NCBI RefSeq assembly: GCF_018446385.1
Contig: NC_056002.1
Span: 5,443,474-5,507,473 of the forward strand
Origin: Zingiber officinale
Lineage: Eukaryota; Streptophyta; Magnoliopsida; Zingiberales; Zingiberaceae
DNA length: 64,000 nt
Direction: 5' to 3'
The first letter of the stretch is position 1; the number at the start of each line of letters is the position of its first letter. Below are positions 47,191-58,390 of the stretch, piece after piece. A program made the position numbers and the translations under genes. The notes below the pieces were generated by a model. The model was not told where the DNA came from, did not search any database, and saw only the letters and a list, made by a program, of their open reading frames with translations.

Positions 47191-50100
47191 GCCAGACAAT
47201 TGAAAGCTCAACTAGAGAGTTTGTAAGTAGAAACAGCACCCTAGCTGCAACCGTGGTATGTTTTTTTTGCATATCTGTTCTATTATCGTTATCGCTATGA
47301 TATTTCAGAAACATGAAATCTTGTGTCTGAGTATGTTTCCTCGGAACAGAATTTCGTGGAGCTTGCAGGTAGCGAACGTGCATCTCGATCCTTATCCGCA
47401 GGAGCTTGACTAAAAGAAGGTTGCCATGTCAATCGAAGCTTGCTTACCCTTGGAACAGTTATCCGAAAGTTCAGGTTGTTGTGCTCGTTTACATGTTCTC
47501 AAGGATTTTAGTTTTTTTTTTTTTTTTTGAATGATTGAATCATCAAATGTTGCTGCAGCGAGGGAAGAAATGGGCATATTCCATATCGAGATTCAAAACT
47601 GACACGGATATTGCAATCGCCCTTGGGAGGCAATGCAAGAACTGCTATTATCTGCACAATGAGTCCTGCTCGTAGTCATGTCAAGCAGTCTCGGAACACC
47701 CTCTTCTTTGCGAATCGTGCGAAACAAGTAGTTACAAATGCACAGGTGAATGTGATGATGTCTGACAAGGCATTGATCAAGCATTTACTGAGAGAAGTCG
47801 CCAGATTTGAGAGCGAGCTAAGTGATCCAGGATCGACCTCCTGCACTTCCCATTTCGAAGTTCTAAGGGACAAAGATTCACAAATCCAGAAGGTCAGTAA
47901 AGTAATAACGATTCCGGCATTCAACTTTCTACAAACCGAAGTTTGCTACTGCACTTTTGTCGGAGGTTCTCACTATATTCTGACAGTGTCCTTATTCAGA
48001 TGGAAAGATAAATTAAGGAGCTGATGCAGCGAAGAGATCTCGCTCAGTCTCGCCTCGATGATCTGTCTACAGTCTTAGGCGACGATGAACAATCTTGAAG
48101 ACAATGGGTACAAATCCTAAACATGTTCAACAAGTGTGTCCTATAGCTGATGGTTTTTCCTTGTTGAAGTTTGTTTACATTTGTATAGGATGAATTGCGT
48201 CAGTCCTCAGGAGTCACTTTTCAAAAGCCATGTTTTTATTCTAGAAGATTTTCCAGAGCATCAGACATCGCATATCAATGTTGAGAAATTGTTGAATCTA
48301 GAAGATTTATGTTGCATCAGACATTGCATATCGAAGTCCAGATATTGAATCGAGAAGACTTTGCATGTCACACGAAAGCAAGTATGGAGGTAAATATCAT
48401 TTAGAGCTCTGTGGTAAACTGGATAAAGATCAAGATATCTCATCACCCAGTCACTCGGTTATTAGTGCTGCAATCAGTGGACTGATCTTACAGCAGCGAA
48501 GGGGCAAAAGCTATGAATCTTTGTAAGAAAATATATACATACTTATCCGGTGATAAAGACGGGGGACTCTCGTTGGCGGAAGGTCAACGATACGTAGAGG
48601 TCAAAGGTTGAAAGATTCAACCCTGAGTCTCGGCCGATAGGGCGAAGCAGGCCGACCGACCGGACGAAGTGGGCCGACCGATCGTGAATCCCCCGAGACG
48701 AATGAAAGACAACCCGACTAGGGGTCGGGTTTCCGATACTCTAAGGTAAAAAGGTTTAAAGGCCGAGCGTGATGTCCGTTCGACCGGGGCATCAGGCAAC
48801 AGAGGCAGGAGCAATCTCATCCGAGCATACGGCCGGGAGTTCTCCCGGTCGGACCGATACCTACAACCGGCGACAGAGATAATACGTCTGCCGAGCGACC
48901 GACCCGCTCGGCCCTAGAACAGACAGGGAACGCAAGAGGACAAAGGAGACAGGGGATAACATCATCCTCGAGACACCTGCCGCCGACAAGCAGCAAAGTT
49001 GACGGCCGAGCCATACACAAGATCATACGGTGGAAGCTTCCACCGTCACATCCGAGATATGCTCGGACGATTGCGGAATGACGTCAGGGGTACTTTTCTG
49101 ACACAGGCTCGTTAAGGTATGTTTGGGGAAGCATGTACACATCGAGAAGCGTGTCCGCGCCTCCCTGGGGTCCTATATAAGGACCCCCAGACGTCGACGA
49201 AGGTATGTACAAATCTTTACTGTAGCCACATTACGCTGCCTCTCTCGTTGCCTGACTTGAGCGTCGGAGGGCCGTCGTCAGAAAATCCCTCTCGGCTCGG
49301 CTTCTTTGCAGGTTCGCCGGAGATCTACGCCACCAGTCGAAGACAGCGGAACGTGCCACATCCCCAGCGTCCGTCGACTCAGTGCTCGGACAGGATCACA
49401 TACTTTAAGCACAAGCAAAAGTGAGGATTCCAGTGCTGCATCGGTGATTCAAGATGATGATATATAGTCTACCATCTCAGGTAGGAGTCAGCATATATGG
49501 ATTTGATACCAAGAATGGAACAACCAATAAAGATAATAACAAAGGCAGTTGGTGATCATATCATAAAACCATTTGTAGACCGTTCATCTTCTGAATTCGA
49601 GAAGATTGTGAAGGATGTAGGAATTGACTCGGTGCTGTATCCCGTTGAATCTCCTTCGAGATGGCCATTCGACTTCGAGAGGAAGCAACAAGAGATAATT
49701 GAGCTTTGACACTCATGCCATGTTTCCCTACTCCACATGACTATTTTTTTCCTTCTTTTCAAAGGCGATCCAACCGACTCCATCTACATGGAAGTTGAAC
49801 ACAGAAGGCTACCCTTTCTGCAAAACACATCTTCTCATCATCATTGTGCCACAACAATAGCAACCGACAACAGCCACATCCCTACTTCTTCTTCAAGGTG
49901 CTACATTGCTTCTCTTTTGTTCCTTCCCTTTCATCGTACGAACTAGATAATGTACGATAATGCGAGTACCATTCGACAGCCTGAAGCATCTCCGCCGTGA
50001 AAGAGAAATGCTGTATAGGCAAATGCAAAGGAGGCTAACTCTGCAGGAAAGGATCATGTCATATAACAAGTGGGGGATCAATCTCAACTCGAAACAGAGG

Positions 50101-50283
50101 AGGTTGCAGCTTGCCCAACTCGTCTCGACCAAAACGGAGACGGCACACGCCGGGGAGAGCGCTTCGCTTGTCGGTAATCTGATCGGTCTCGAGGAGCAGG
50201 GGCAGGCCCTCAAGGAGATGTTTGGACTCAGCTTCCTCCTGCCACAGCAAACTAGTCACAGACACTTTATCTCATCTGGATGA
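47191..50283 (+). pseudogene. Kinesin-7 (NACK-type) relic, 3' half, split by a solo LTR
   Basis: Recognisable exon pieces are 47191-47255 (TIESSTREF.STLAATV), 47350-47474 (NFVELAGSERASRSLSAGA, then [20 protein letters not shown]), 47559-47892 ([56 protein letters not shown]), 48000-48100 ([18 protein letters not shown]), 49497-49850 ([40 protein letters not shown]) and 49960-50283 (LRREREMLYRQMQRRL, ESASLVGNLIGLEEQG, LKEMFGLSF). The order matches plant NACK1/NACK2 kinesins, which drive phragmoplast expansion in cytokinesis, including their conserved C-terminal domain. The start of the motor with the P-loop is absent. In-frame stops replace an Arg after SAGA, a residue before IKEL and a Trp before HSCHVSL. 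A solo LTR interrupts the middle. Confidence 0.92.
48543..49398 (+). mobile_element. Solo LTR, gypsy-like, in the kinesin relic
   Basis: 856 bp, beginning TTATCCGG and ending GACAGGATCA, close to a TGATCC/GGATCA inverted pair. It is flanked by an exact 5-bp duplication CATAC (48538-48542, 49399-49403). It has CCGAGCGACCGACCCGCTCGG-type palindromes, a TATATAA box at 49174-49180 between perfect 7-bp inverted arms, and the downstream phrase TTGAGCGTCGGAGGGCC. It is the same family as the fragment at 40050. A single LTR without interior is the usual product of recombination between the two LTRs of an element. Confidence 0.85.
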
Positions 50284-52697
50284 AGAACAAGAAATCATCA
50301 TCTCTTGCATGATCAACAATTAACTGCCGTGAACAGTTTGATTCTTTTACTTCTCGTGAACTTGGACAGAATATATAACATTTTGTGCAGAATTATAGCA
50401 TTATAAATGTATTTTTTTTAAAAAAATAAGGTAAACAAGATGGAATTTTTCTTAGTTTAAAACATTTAAGAAGCATTTACTCTATTCACAATTAACAAAT
50501 GGAGAGAATGCTTTACCTTTTTTTTTTTTAAATTTGACTTTTACTTTTAATTTTGATTGGCGATCAAAATTTATGTAGATGAGGAAAAAAATTACAGTGT
50601 TGATTTTTCATCATAATACTTTTCATACTTTGAAACATTCAATTCTACAGCATTTACAAAAAATATCTCTCATTTTATCCTTTCTTGTACTTTTCTTACT
50701 TTATAGCATTCAATTATATAGAGAGTTAAAGAAAATTATTTTCCATTTAAAATCAAAATTAGTAAAAGAAAACTCTGAAATTTAAGATCTTTATTATCAC
50801 TATAATTAAAAAAATGATTCTCAAATACAAGTATTTTTTTTAAAATAATTTTTAAGCAATTAACCGACAAATTCTTGGTGTGGGTAAATATTCAAATCGG
50901 ACTTCTCTATTTGAAAAAGACTAAATTATGCCCTTTTATTTTGCTTGACCAAATTGCCCTCAATTGCCTACCTATTTATTGTCTTCCCTAAAGAAATAAA
51001 TTATTATTATTATTTAAATGGGAAGATCTCCCAATATATAATTAAATTAAACTAGATAATTATTTATATAGTATTAAAATATTTCAATAAGCCAAGTAGC
51101 TTTATCAAACAACATGACAGCTAAAATCAATTATTTCTAAAGTAAATTAAAAAAGATATTGGTCTAATTATGAAATTAAATGAGTTGCCTCTTAATTATT
51201 GATCATTTTTTGTTTTTCCTAATCATCATTGTCCTTACTCCTAAAGAGAAAACATGGGCGCTGCGGATCATTTATTTTTTTTAATTTCACGGAAGACAAA
51301 ACATAATTTGCACGGTAGGCTCTGCATAACTATATTAATTAAGAACATTTATTTGATCTGGTCCCTCTTACTTTCCACTTACCCTAAAAGAGTCCCTCCT
51401 CTTTTCGGGCGGCCAAATTGGCCCTCGTGTTTCAAAATATTTCCCATTCTTCCCTCATGTTGGTTCATTTTTCACATTTTTTTTTTCAAATTGGGAACCT
51501 TTTTTCTTTACTATTCTCTCAAATTGAAACCCTCGGGAGAAGGATCTCCCTAACTCGAAGGAGGATCTTATGGTCGAAGGTCACTGACTCGAAGCCACCA
51601 CACACACTGCTGCCGAGTGATTCAAAGGATGATTTCTGGTTAGTGTTAATTGCTTTCTTGTTATTTTGCACCGAGCAGACCTTGTCTTCTGACTCCCATT
51701 TAGGTTATGGTACCATGCATTCACTCTTAACTCTTAAATTTGATATTATCCACTGAAACATTCTCTAATTTTCTTTTTTTGACACTCTTTGGGAATTTTA
51801 TAATATAGTAAATAGAAAATTTTATGACTTTTTAAACCAAGAATTTTCATGTCCGAAGACCAAATAAACTTTCATGATTACATCTTCGAAATATACCCTA
51901 TCATTATGAATTGATATTTTTTTAATAAAATCCAACCACTACGTATTATGAATTGAACTTTTTTTTTTTATTGTTGCATATTAGATATTATAATTCTTGC
52001 ACGTGGAAGAGATGTATAGCTACGGAAAGTATTCATTCTCTAGAATTCACCCCTATAATTTTTATTTTTTTTATTATGAGATTAATTATTTTACCATTGT
52101 ATTAAGGTATGAAATTTAATACATGTATTGTGGAACCTATTTATTTTACACTAAAATTATATTTTGAATTATGTTTTAATGATTTTGAAACTGTATTTTT
52201 TTCTAAACTAAAAGTTTATGAGAAATGAAAAATTATAATTTCAAATTTTATGTTGTGCTTAAGGGTGTGTGGAAAATTATACTTATTATTATTTTTAAAA
52301 TTACAAATAAATATTTATTACACAATTCAACTCTAATAAATTTAAGATTTAAATATGTTTAAGGAATTAATTTTAACTATTTAGTTTATTTTTAAATTTT
52401 TTTTGAATTTTTATGAAGCAAACAAACGAGTGCGTATTTATGTTGGATTCTTATACGATTAATCCTACTATAGAAATCAATCGATCATACCTCTCAGCTC
52501 ACGAGATCACCTAGCTCGGCCCCTACATTGTCGGCGTCGACTTCGCACTGCCTTGACGCTATGAATGCAATGGAATTGCAAGCCAAGTAGAGCTTGACGA
52601 CTTGTATTTCCAGATCTGGCACGAATATGTTGTTCTAAGCTCTAGGTTTCATGGCGACCAAGCGCTCTTATGTGTTGTCGCTAGACCACATGACTAC
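50284..52697. other. Intergenic, mostly AT-rich
   Basis: No gene recognised. 51250-51760 holds pyrimidine-rich DNA with overlapping open frames that lack domains. 52500-52690 is GC-richer; on the minus strand it reads VVKLYLACNSIAFIAS and a few more residues without a stop, but I cannot assign it. Confidence 0.5.
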
Positions 52698-55010
52698 TGT
52701 AGGATTAAGTCCACATGGGTGAACTAAATCCAATTGAGTCCACATGGGTGGACTTAATCTCCATAAGATGTGCTTACACATGATTAACACATCTACATAA
52801 TTAATTGCCATTTAAGAAGTTAAACTCCAATTAAGTGATCTAATTTTTTATGCATATAAGAGGGGTTTAGATTATATATGTGGATTCAATATGTAGATCT
52901 AATAACCTGGTTCATTAACATTAATGAGCTGTTAATGATTGATGGACTTTATGATGGATTGTCCTTATAGGTTGAACTTGGTATATAAGAGAAGGAGTTT
53001 ACTCAATTAGGGCATCATCTTGAACCTAAGCATTCAAGAGGGTTTTGAGCTCCTTCCTCCTCTTTTCCCTATTGAGAAGGACTTTAGATTGTTGCCCATT
53101 CCTGTAGAAGATCATTTTGTGCTTGCAGAAACTCTGGTTACAAGTAAGATCTATGGCTAATGCGATGGATTTAGGTTAGACCATTCATTTGTCGTTCTTT
53201 CAATTCCTATCCATTGTAGCCTTATAGATGATGAAAACTAGTTCCTTAAATGCATCCTTTGGTTTCTTTTTGATGTATCTATAATGCTTTCAATTAGTAT
53301 CAGAGCTTAAGATTAGCTTATCATAATGTTTTAAGGTGTAAGGATTATTTTTGATGATTTGACAATATACATCATTTTTGCATTCAAGTCCTTGTGGATG
53401 AGCAAATCTATGTATATACGTCGATTATAGCAATGGATAAACTAGGTTATTACCCACGTTTCGAGTTTTTCATATTAGTTCACGAAGAACAAGAAAAATG
53501 GCGGTGGAATATGTTTTTCCATAGTAGAAAAAGGGATATGTTGAATATCAATCAATTGATATTCAAGAGATTTAAGCACGGAGAGGAGTCTCGTGAATAT
53601 CAGTCGACTGTTGGTACCACCAGTCGATTGATATGTAAGGAATTCGCAAACAACATCGAGTCCAACTCGATTGGAGCATTCGACTGATACATCAGTAAAC
53701 TGATGTGCTCGATTTGCGAATAGAAGCGAGTCTCACTCGACTGGAGCGTTCGACTGATTACATCATCAGTCGACTACTATTAGGATCAGTCAACTGATGT
53801 GCTCGATTGGTGACCAGAGGTGAGCCTCACTCGATTGGAGCGTTCGACTAATTACATCAAGCGACTGCTATTAGGACTAGTCGATTGATGTGCTTAAGTT
53901 TGCGAATAGACACGAGTCTAGCTTAACTGGGGCACTCGATTGTACTGATGCTCATAAAGTCTTGAACAATAGTGAATCAACTCGGTTGAGAGACTCGACT
54001 ATTGTATATCAGTCGACTGCTGTTCAATACCAATTGACTGATGTGTCCAGAACTTGGCACATGCGGTGTGCTAGTCGACCAGTGAACGTAGGGACTCGAC
54101 TGTTGACAGTATCAGTTGACTGATCTCTGATATAATCGACTGATGACTATTTAGCTCAGTTTTTAGTAATTTTTTCTTGCATTATTCTTCGCTCTTGCTA
54201 CTTAGTCGAACTTATACTATCGCCAAAGTGAGAACTATTGGGGAGGCTAGGAGTATTAGCTAGTGTAGAGAGATGTATATCTATGCTAAGGGTGATTGAC
54301 CCAAAGGAAAATCATTTTTATGCCGGATATATATTTAAGGAAGCTCACAAATCAAGTTAAACTTCTTAATTATACGCATAGTGTGTCGGCCCAAAGGAAA
54401 GGGCACTATGTGACCAATTAGAAGGATTGTGAGTGATGCTAGAAAACATAAGCTAACTAAAGAAACTCATGAATAAATTATCATGCGCATAATGCATCAG
54501 CCCAAAGGAAGGCGAGTTTTGTGGCAGATGAAGGTGATCATAAGTTATTTAGAGAGTACCAATAGCAAGTTACAATGTAGTCCAAAGATTTAATGTAATG
54601 TTATATTAGATATTTCAATTAATGCCCATAAAGTTGCATGTTTTGTTTGTTGCATTTTATTATTGCACAACTATAAGAAACATGTCTTTTTTAGTTAAAT
54701 TGAGATATGTTCTTTGTTTTTATTTACGTAGTGCTATCAATGTCTGCTAACTTGAACAACATCCTTGTGCTTACTGACATAAACTTTGGTCAATTGAAAG
54801 AGTATATAACAGTACTGTAAGGTTGCATGAATCTAAATTTTGCATTTAGGCATTATCGCCCTACAGCTTTGACTAGTGATTCCACTGCGGATCAAAAGGT
54901 AATCTTTGACAAGTGAGAGCGATCAAATTGCATAAGTTTAATGATCATAAAGATGTTCATTCCGAAATCACTTAGATGTTCAATAACTGAAAATGAGGAT
55001 ACTAATGTTA
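52698..55010 (+). mobile_element. 5' part of a Ty1/copia element: LTR, long leader, start of gag (fossil)
   Basis: The LTR is 52698-53292 (starts TGTAGGATTAAGTCC, ends AATGCTTTCA), with a TATATAAGAG box near 52990. A primer-site-like TTAGTATCAGAGC follows at about 53295. The leader runs to about 54730 and holds a CAGTCGACTG island (53590-54150) and three copies of a CCCAAAGGAAA-bearing repeat (54290-54540). At about 54737 a copia gag start appears (MSANLNNILVLTDINFGQLK), traceable to about 55010. The remainder of the element is missing. It is broken and looks old. Confidence 0.75.
53590..54150. repeat. CAGTCGACTG palindrome island in a copia leader
   Basis: Repeats of roughly 110 bp built from GAATAGAAGCGAGTCTCACTC, GATTGGAGCGTTCGACTGAT and CATCAGTCGACTACTATTAG phrases, with about a dozen intact or one-off TCGACTG motifs. 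The repeats lie between the primer site and gag, not in the LTR. Confidence 0.8.
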
Positions 55011-55341
55011 GACCCCGTGATTATTTTAATGTGATCAACCAAGTGAGGTTAAGTCCTGTTTGTTATTTGATCCCTGTGTCTAAACCTAATATCTCTCTCT
55101 CTCTCTCTCTTTGTAGTCGAACACAATAAGAGGTCCTCTTATTGCCATGAGCCACCCAAAAAAGAAGAAAGTCTTTTTCTTCTTTTTCCTCTTCTTAATC
55201 TTTCTCTTTCGCTCATAGTTAGTACCTTCTAAAGGCGATACTTGTTCTCTTGGAGTTATCTTGAAGAGCTCAGCGTGGATAGGGATGACAATGGGTCGGG
55301 TTCGGGTCGGATTCTATATCCTCCGTCCCCATACCCATCGG

Positions 55342-55872
55342 TAGGGGTGAGCAGTCAATTCGTCAAACCGACCAATCCGCTTATACCGACCCGAACCGAA
55401 CCGAAAAAAATGATCCGCCGGATATAGGGCCGGATGTAGGGTCCTAATATTGCATTATCTGATCTAGTAGGGCCGGATAGTTTTTTATCCCAATAATCGA
55501 ACCAACCCGATCCGATCACCCCTACTTGTAGCAACTAATGTTGATAAGCTATTACACGTTGTAGCAACTACTGCCGATAAACTACTACACGTTGTAATAG
55601 TTATTTTCGATTAGCTGCTATAACGTATAATGAGTAGTGTCTATTATCATTTTAAAAAATTTTATTTTTTTGTTATATTTATATTTATATTTTATATTTC
55701 ATTGGATATAGGGTCGGATATCCAAATAACTGACAATCCGTCGGATATCTGAAATTAAGAACCGCCGGATATATGACCGGATGTAGGTCCCGATTTTGCA
55801 TTATCTGATCTAGTAGGGCCGGATAATTTTTTACCCCAATAACCGAACCAATCCGATCCGTGATCACCCCTA
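55342..55872. mobile_element. Inner hAT-type miniature element
   Basis: 531 bp with inverted ends TAGGGGTGAGCAGTCAATTC and GATCCGTGATCACCCCTA, flanked by the exact 8-bp duplication CCCATCGG (55334-55341, 55873-55880). Its last 110 bp (55763-55872) repeat an earlier block (about 55419-55528) that also ends GATCACCCCTA, so the element carries its own right end twice. Confidence 0.93.
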
Positions 55873-56005
55873 CCCATCGGGTATAGGATCTCCGATGGGT
55901 ATACTCATACCCATTAAATGATCGGATATCTTCTATAGTTATAATTTTTCTTCTTTCTATCCAACTATTATCATTCAACAAAAATATATTAAAATTAACA
56001 ACCTA

Positions 56006-56008
<3 letters not shown>

Positions 56009-56069
<61 letters not shown>
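56009..56069. repeat. (TA)n microsatellite
   Basis: About 30 TA units, uninterrupted, inside the outer miniature element. Confidence 0.95.
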
Positions 56070-56076
<7 letters not shown>

Positions 56077-56287
56077 AAATAGATTAAACATCTATATAGT
56101 TTCCTCCTAATATCAACAAAAATAATAAGTTGATTTTGGAAAATAACATTTTCTTTAATATATGTATATATATTATTTAATCGGATATTCGAGTCGGGTA
56201 TCGAGTATTGATAGCTCCTCCATACCCTCCTCCATTCAGGTCGGATGTCGGATCCTCCATCGGGTTCGGGTGAAATTGTCATCCCTA

Positions 56288-57480
56288 AGCGTGGATACTA
56301 ATAAAGGCGAGGTTCAATAATGACGTAAAATATTGATGCCCTTCTCGTTACAGGTCATCCATAAGGTATACCTAGAATAATTATTATTCAATTTTATTTT
56401 GTTTTATGATCCTGTCTGCCAAATTGTATCTTATATGGGTGTAGTGCGTGTGATGTAATAAATTAATTTATTTCTCGTTAAATTTTCTGCTGTGCATGTT
56501 TACGAAATATGTTTTTAGCACACACCACATCGGGCATAACTCAACAGTGATATCAAAACCTGATCGTGATCCGATATGATCATAAAATTATTTTACGATT
56601 CATAAATTAGTATTGTAATTCATTTTTAGAATTTTTATAGAATTATTAAGAATTTTTTATTTTTAGAAGTTTCCGAAATAGTTAGAAAATTTAATTTTTG
56701 GAAAGTTTCTGAAATAATTTTAAAAAAATTTAAATTTAGAAATATTCTGTTTATTTAAAAATTATAATTTTTGAAATTTTATAGAATTTTAAGAAATATT
56801 TTATTTTTAAAAAATTTTCTAATTTGCTAGGTAATGCTAAATTTAGAAAGATTTTAAAATTTTTAAAAATTCAGTTTTAAGATATTCTGAATTAAATTAT
56901 TGAAATTGTCTTTCCTGAAATTTTTAGATTCATTAAAATATTTTATTTTTGGAAAGTTTCCTAAATTGTTAAGAAATAATAAATTTGGAAAGATTTAAAA
57001 AATCATAAAAATAGTTTTTTATTTAAATTATTTTGTAATAAATTAAGAAATATTAATTATTTATTTTCTAAATTATTAGAAAATTAATTTAAAATTTTAT
57101 TTTGAAAATAATTAAATATTTTTATTAATATAAAGATTTTATATAAAATATATTAATTAAATTTAAAAAATTAGTTTCTTGAATTTTGATTTATTAAAAT
57201 TATATTTATAATATATTTTTATTTATAAAATAGAATTATAACATATTTAAATTTATATCATGTTTATTTTATATTATATACCATATAGTTACATTAATTA
57301 TGACATGTTTAGATTTTTGTCATATGTGCGATGTGATTAGATCTTGTCATATGTGTATGATGTATCATGCTATGTCATGCATGCGATGTGTCATGTTATC
57401 ATTTATTTCATGCGTGTGATGTCATGTAGATAATAGATTTGCATGATAATGATGAGACATAAATCCCTTATATCAAAATA
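56288..57480. other. AT-rich intergenic DNA
   Basis: 56570-57260 is extremely AT-rich with loosely repeated GAAATTTTAGAAATTTTTAA phrases, and 57310-57430 repeats GTCATATGTG/GCGATGTG phrases (CATGCGATGTG). No gene seen. Confidence 0.6.
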
Positions 57481-58257
57481 TTAAAACTTACACCTTCTGT
57501 TAATATGGTATGAATCAGAATTTAAGTTTTTATTTAAGTTGTTAGCCAAAGTTATGTTCAAACCATAGAGATACATTCTCATGATTAATGGGTTGGTTTT
57601 AAACTTGAAACATTGATTTTTTTGTGCCAAAACCAAATCAATGTGGATAGAGGTGAAGTTGGGTGAGTAGTCTCTTACAAAGTTGACAACTCTCAAGCTC
57701 CTGCAAAGGTGTCCTGGGCTGCCCAGGGCGGTCCGGGCGCCTAACCAACCCCAACGCCCAACTAGTCCCGGCACCCGGACAGTCAACATTTTGTTGAATG
57801 TTTGGTTTTTCCTTCATTCCGGTTTCATTCGCTTGGGTGATTTCGGTCATCCGGAATAAGGTTCACCCGAATTCATTTTTTGACCTTCTCCTCGAGCAAG
57901 CTTTCACTCCGATTTCTCGTCCCTCGAAAACACCGAGTGCCTCATTCTCGTTTGCCAGCGTACTCTTCTACAACACCTCGTTCGTCAGATATACCAAACT
58001 CGTTGACTCTCTCCCGTGCTATCATTCTCGCTAGTTGTGTCTTTCGCTCGATTTCCTGTGCTCCTAGGTTCTGCACATATAGACACAAGGTATCAAACAT
58101 ACACAAGATCCAATTTAACTCGGTTGACCACATTAAAACTATCTCGTAGTGCCTACACCTTATATGTCCGTAATTGGATCTATCATGTACATTATGTTAT
58201 GTATAAGAGCTGATGTATCATATGCTCTAAGTGTTACGAATAAATACTAGTCATATC
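57481..58257 (-). mobile_element. SIRE-like LTR fragment (fossil)
   Basis: Contains GGTCCGGGCGCCT and CCCGGCACCCGG palindrome relics (57720-57780) like the LTRs at 5307 and 61320, and a pyrimidine-rich GC-richer leader-like stretch (57860-58080). The ends are not resolved. Confidence 0.45.
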
Positions 58258-58390
58258 TGTTGGTGCGGTTAGCACTAATGGTCTAACTCAGGTTTTGATG
58301 AATGACAAATCAGGTTAAGTTAGGTTTGTCGTGATCTAACACTCTGACCGAGTGTGCAGGCGAAGTCCAGACAGGTCAACGGGCTGACCG

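Larger units (their letters stand above)
55280..56287. mobile_element. hAT-type miniature element hosting a second one
   Basis: Ends TAGGGATGACAATGGGTCGG and GAAATTGTCATCCCTA are inverted, and both sides carry the exact 8-bp duplication AGCGTGGA (55272-55279, 56288-56295). Without the inner element it is about 470 bp. It includes a TA microsatellite at 56009-56069 and GGGTTCGGGTCGG-type subterminal repeats. Confidence 0.93.

Noticed and set aside
47191-50283. Functional kinesin gene
   Set aside because: The motor N-terminus is missing, several in-frame stops occur and a solo LTR interrupts it.
52500-52690. Possible gene fragment on the minus strand (VVKLYLACNSIAFIAS)
   Set aside because: It is suggestive of a membrane-protein end but too short and without splice context; left unassigned.
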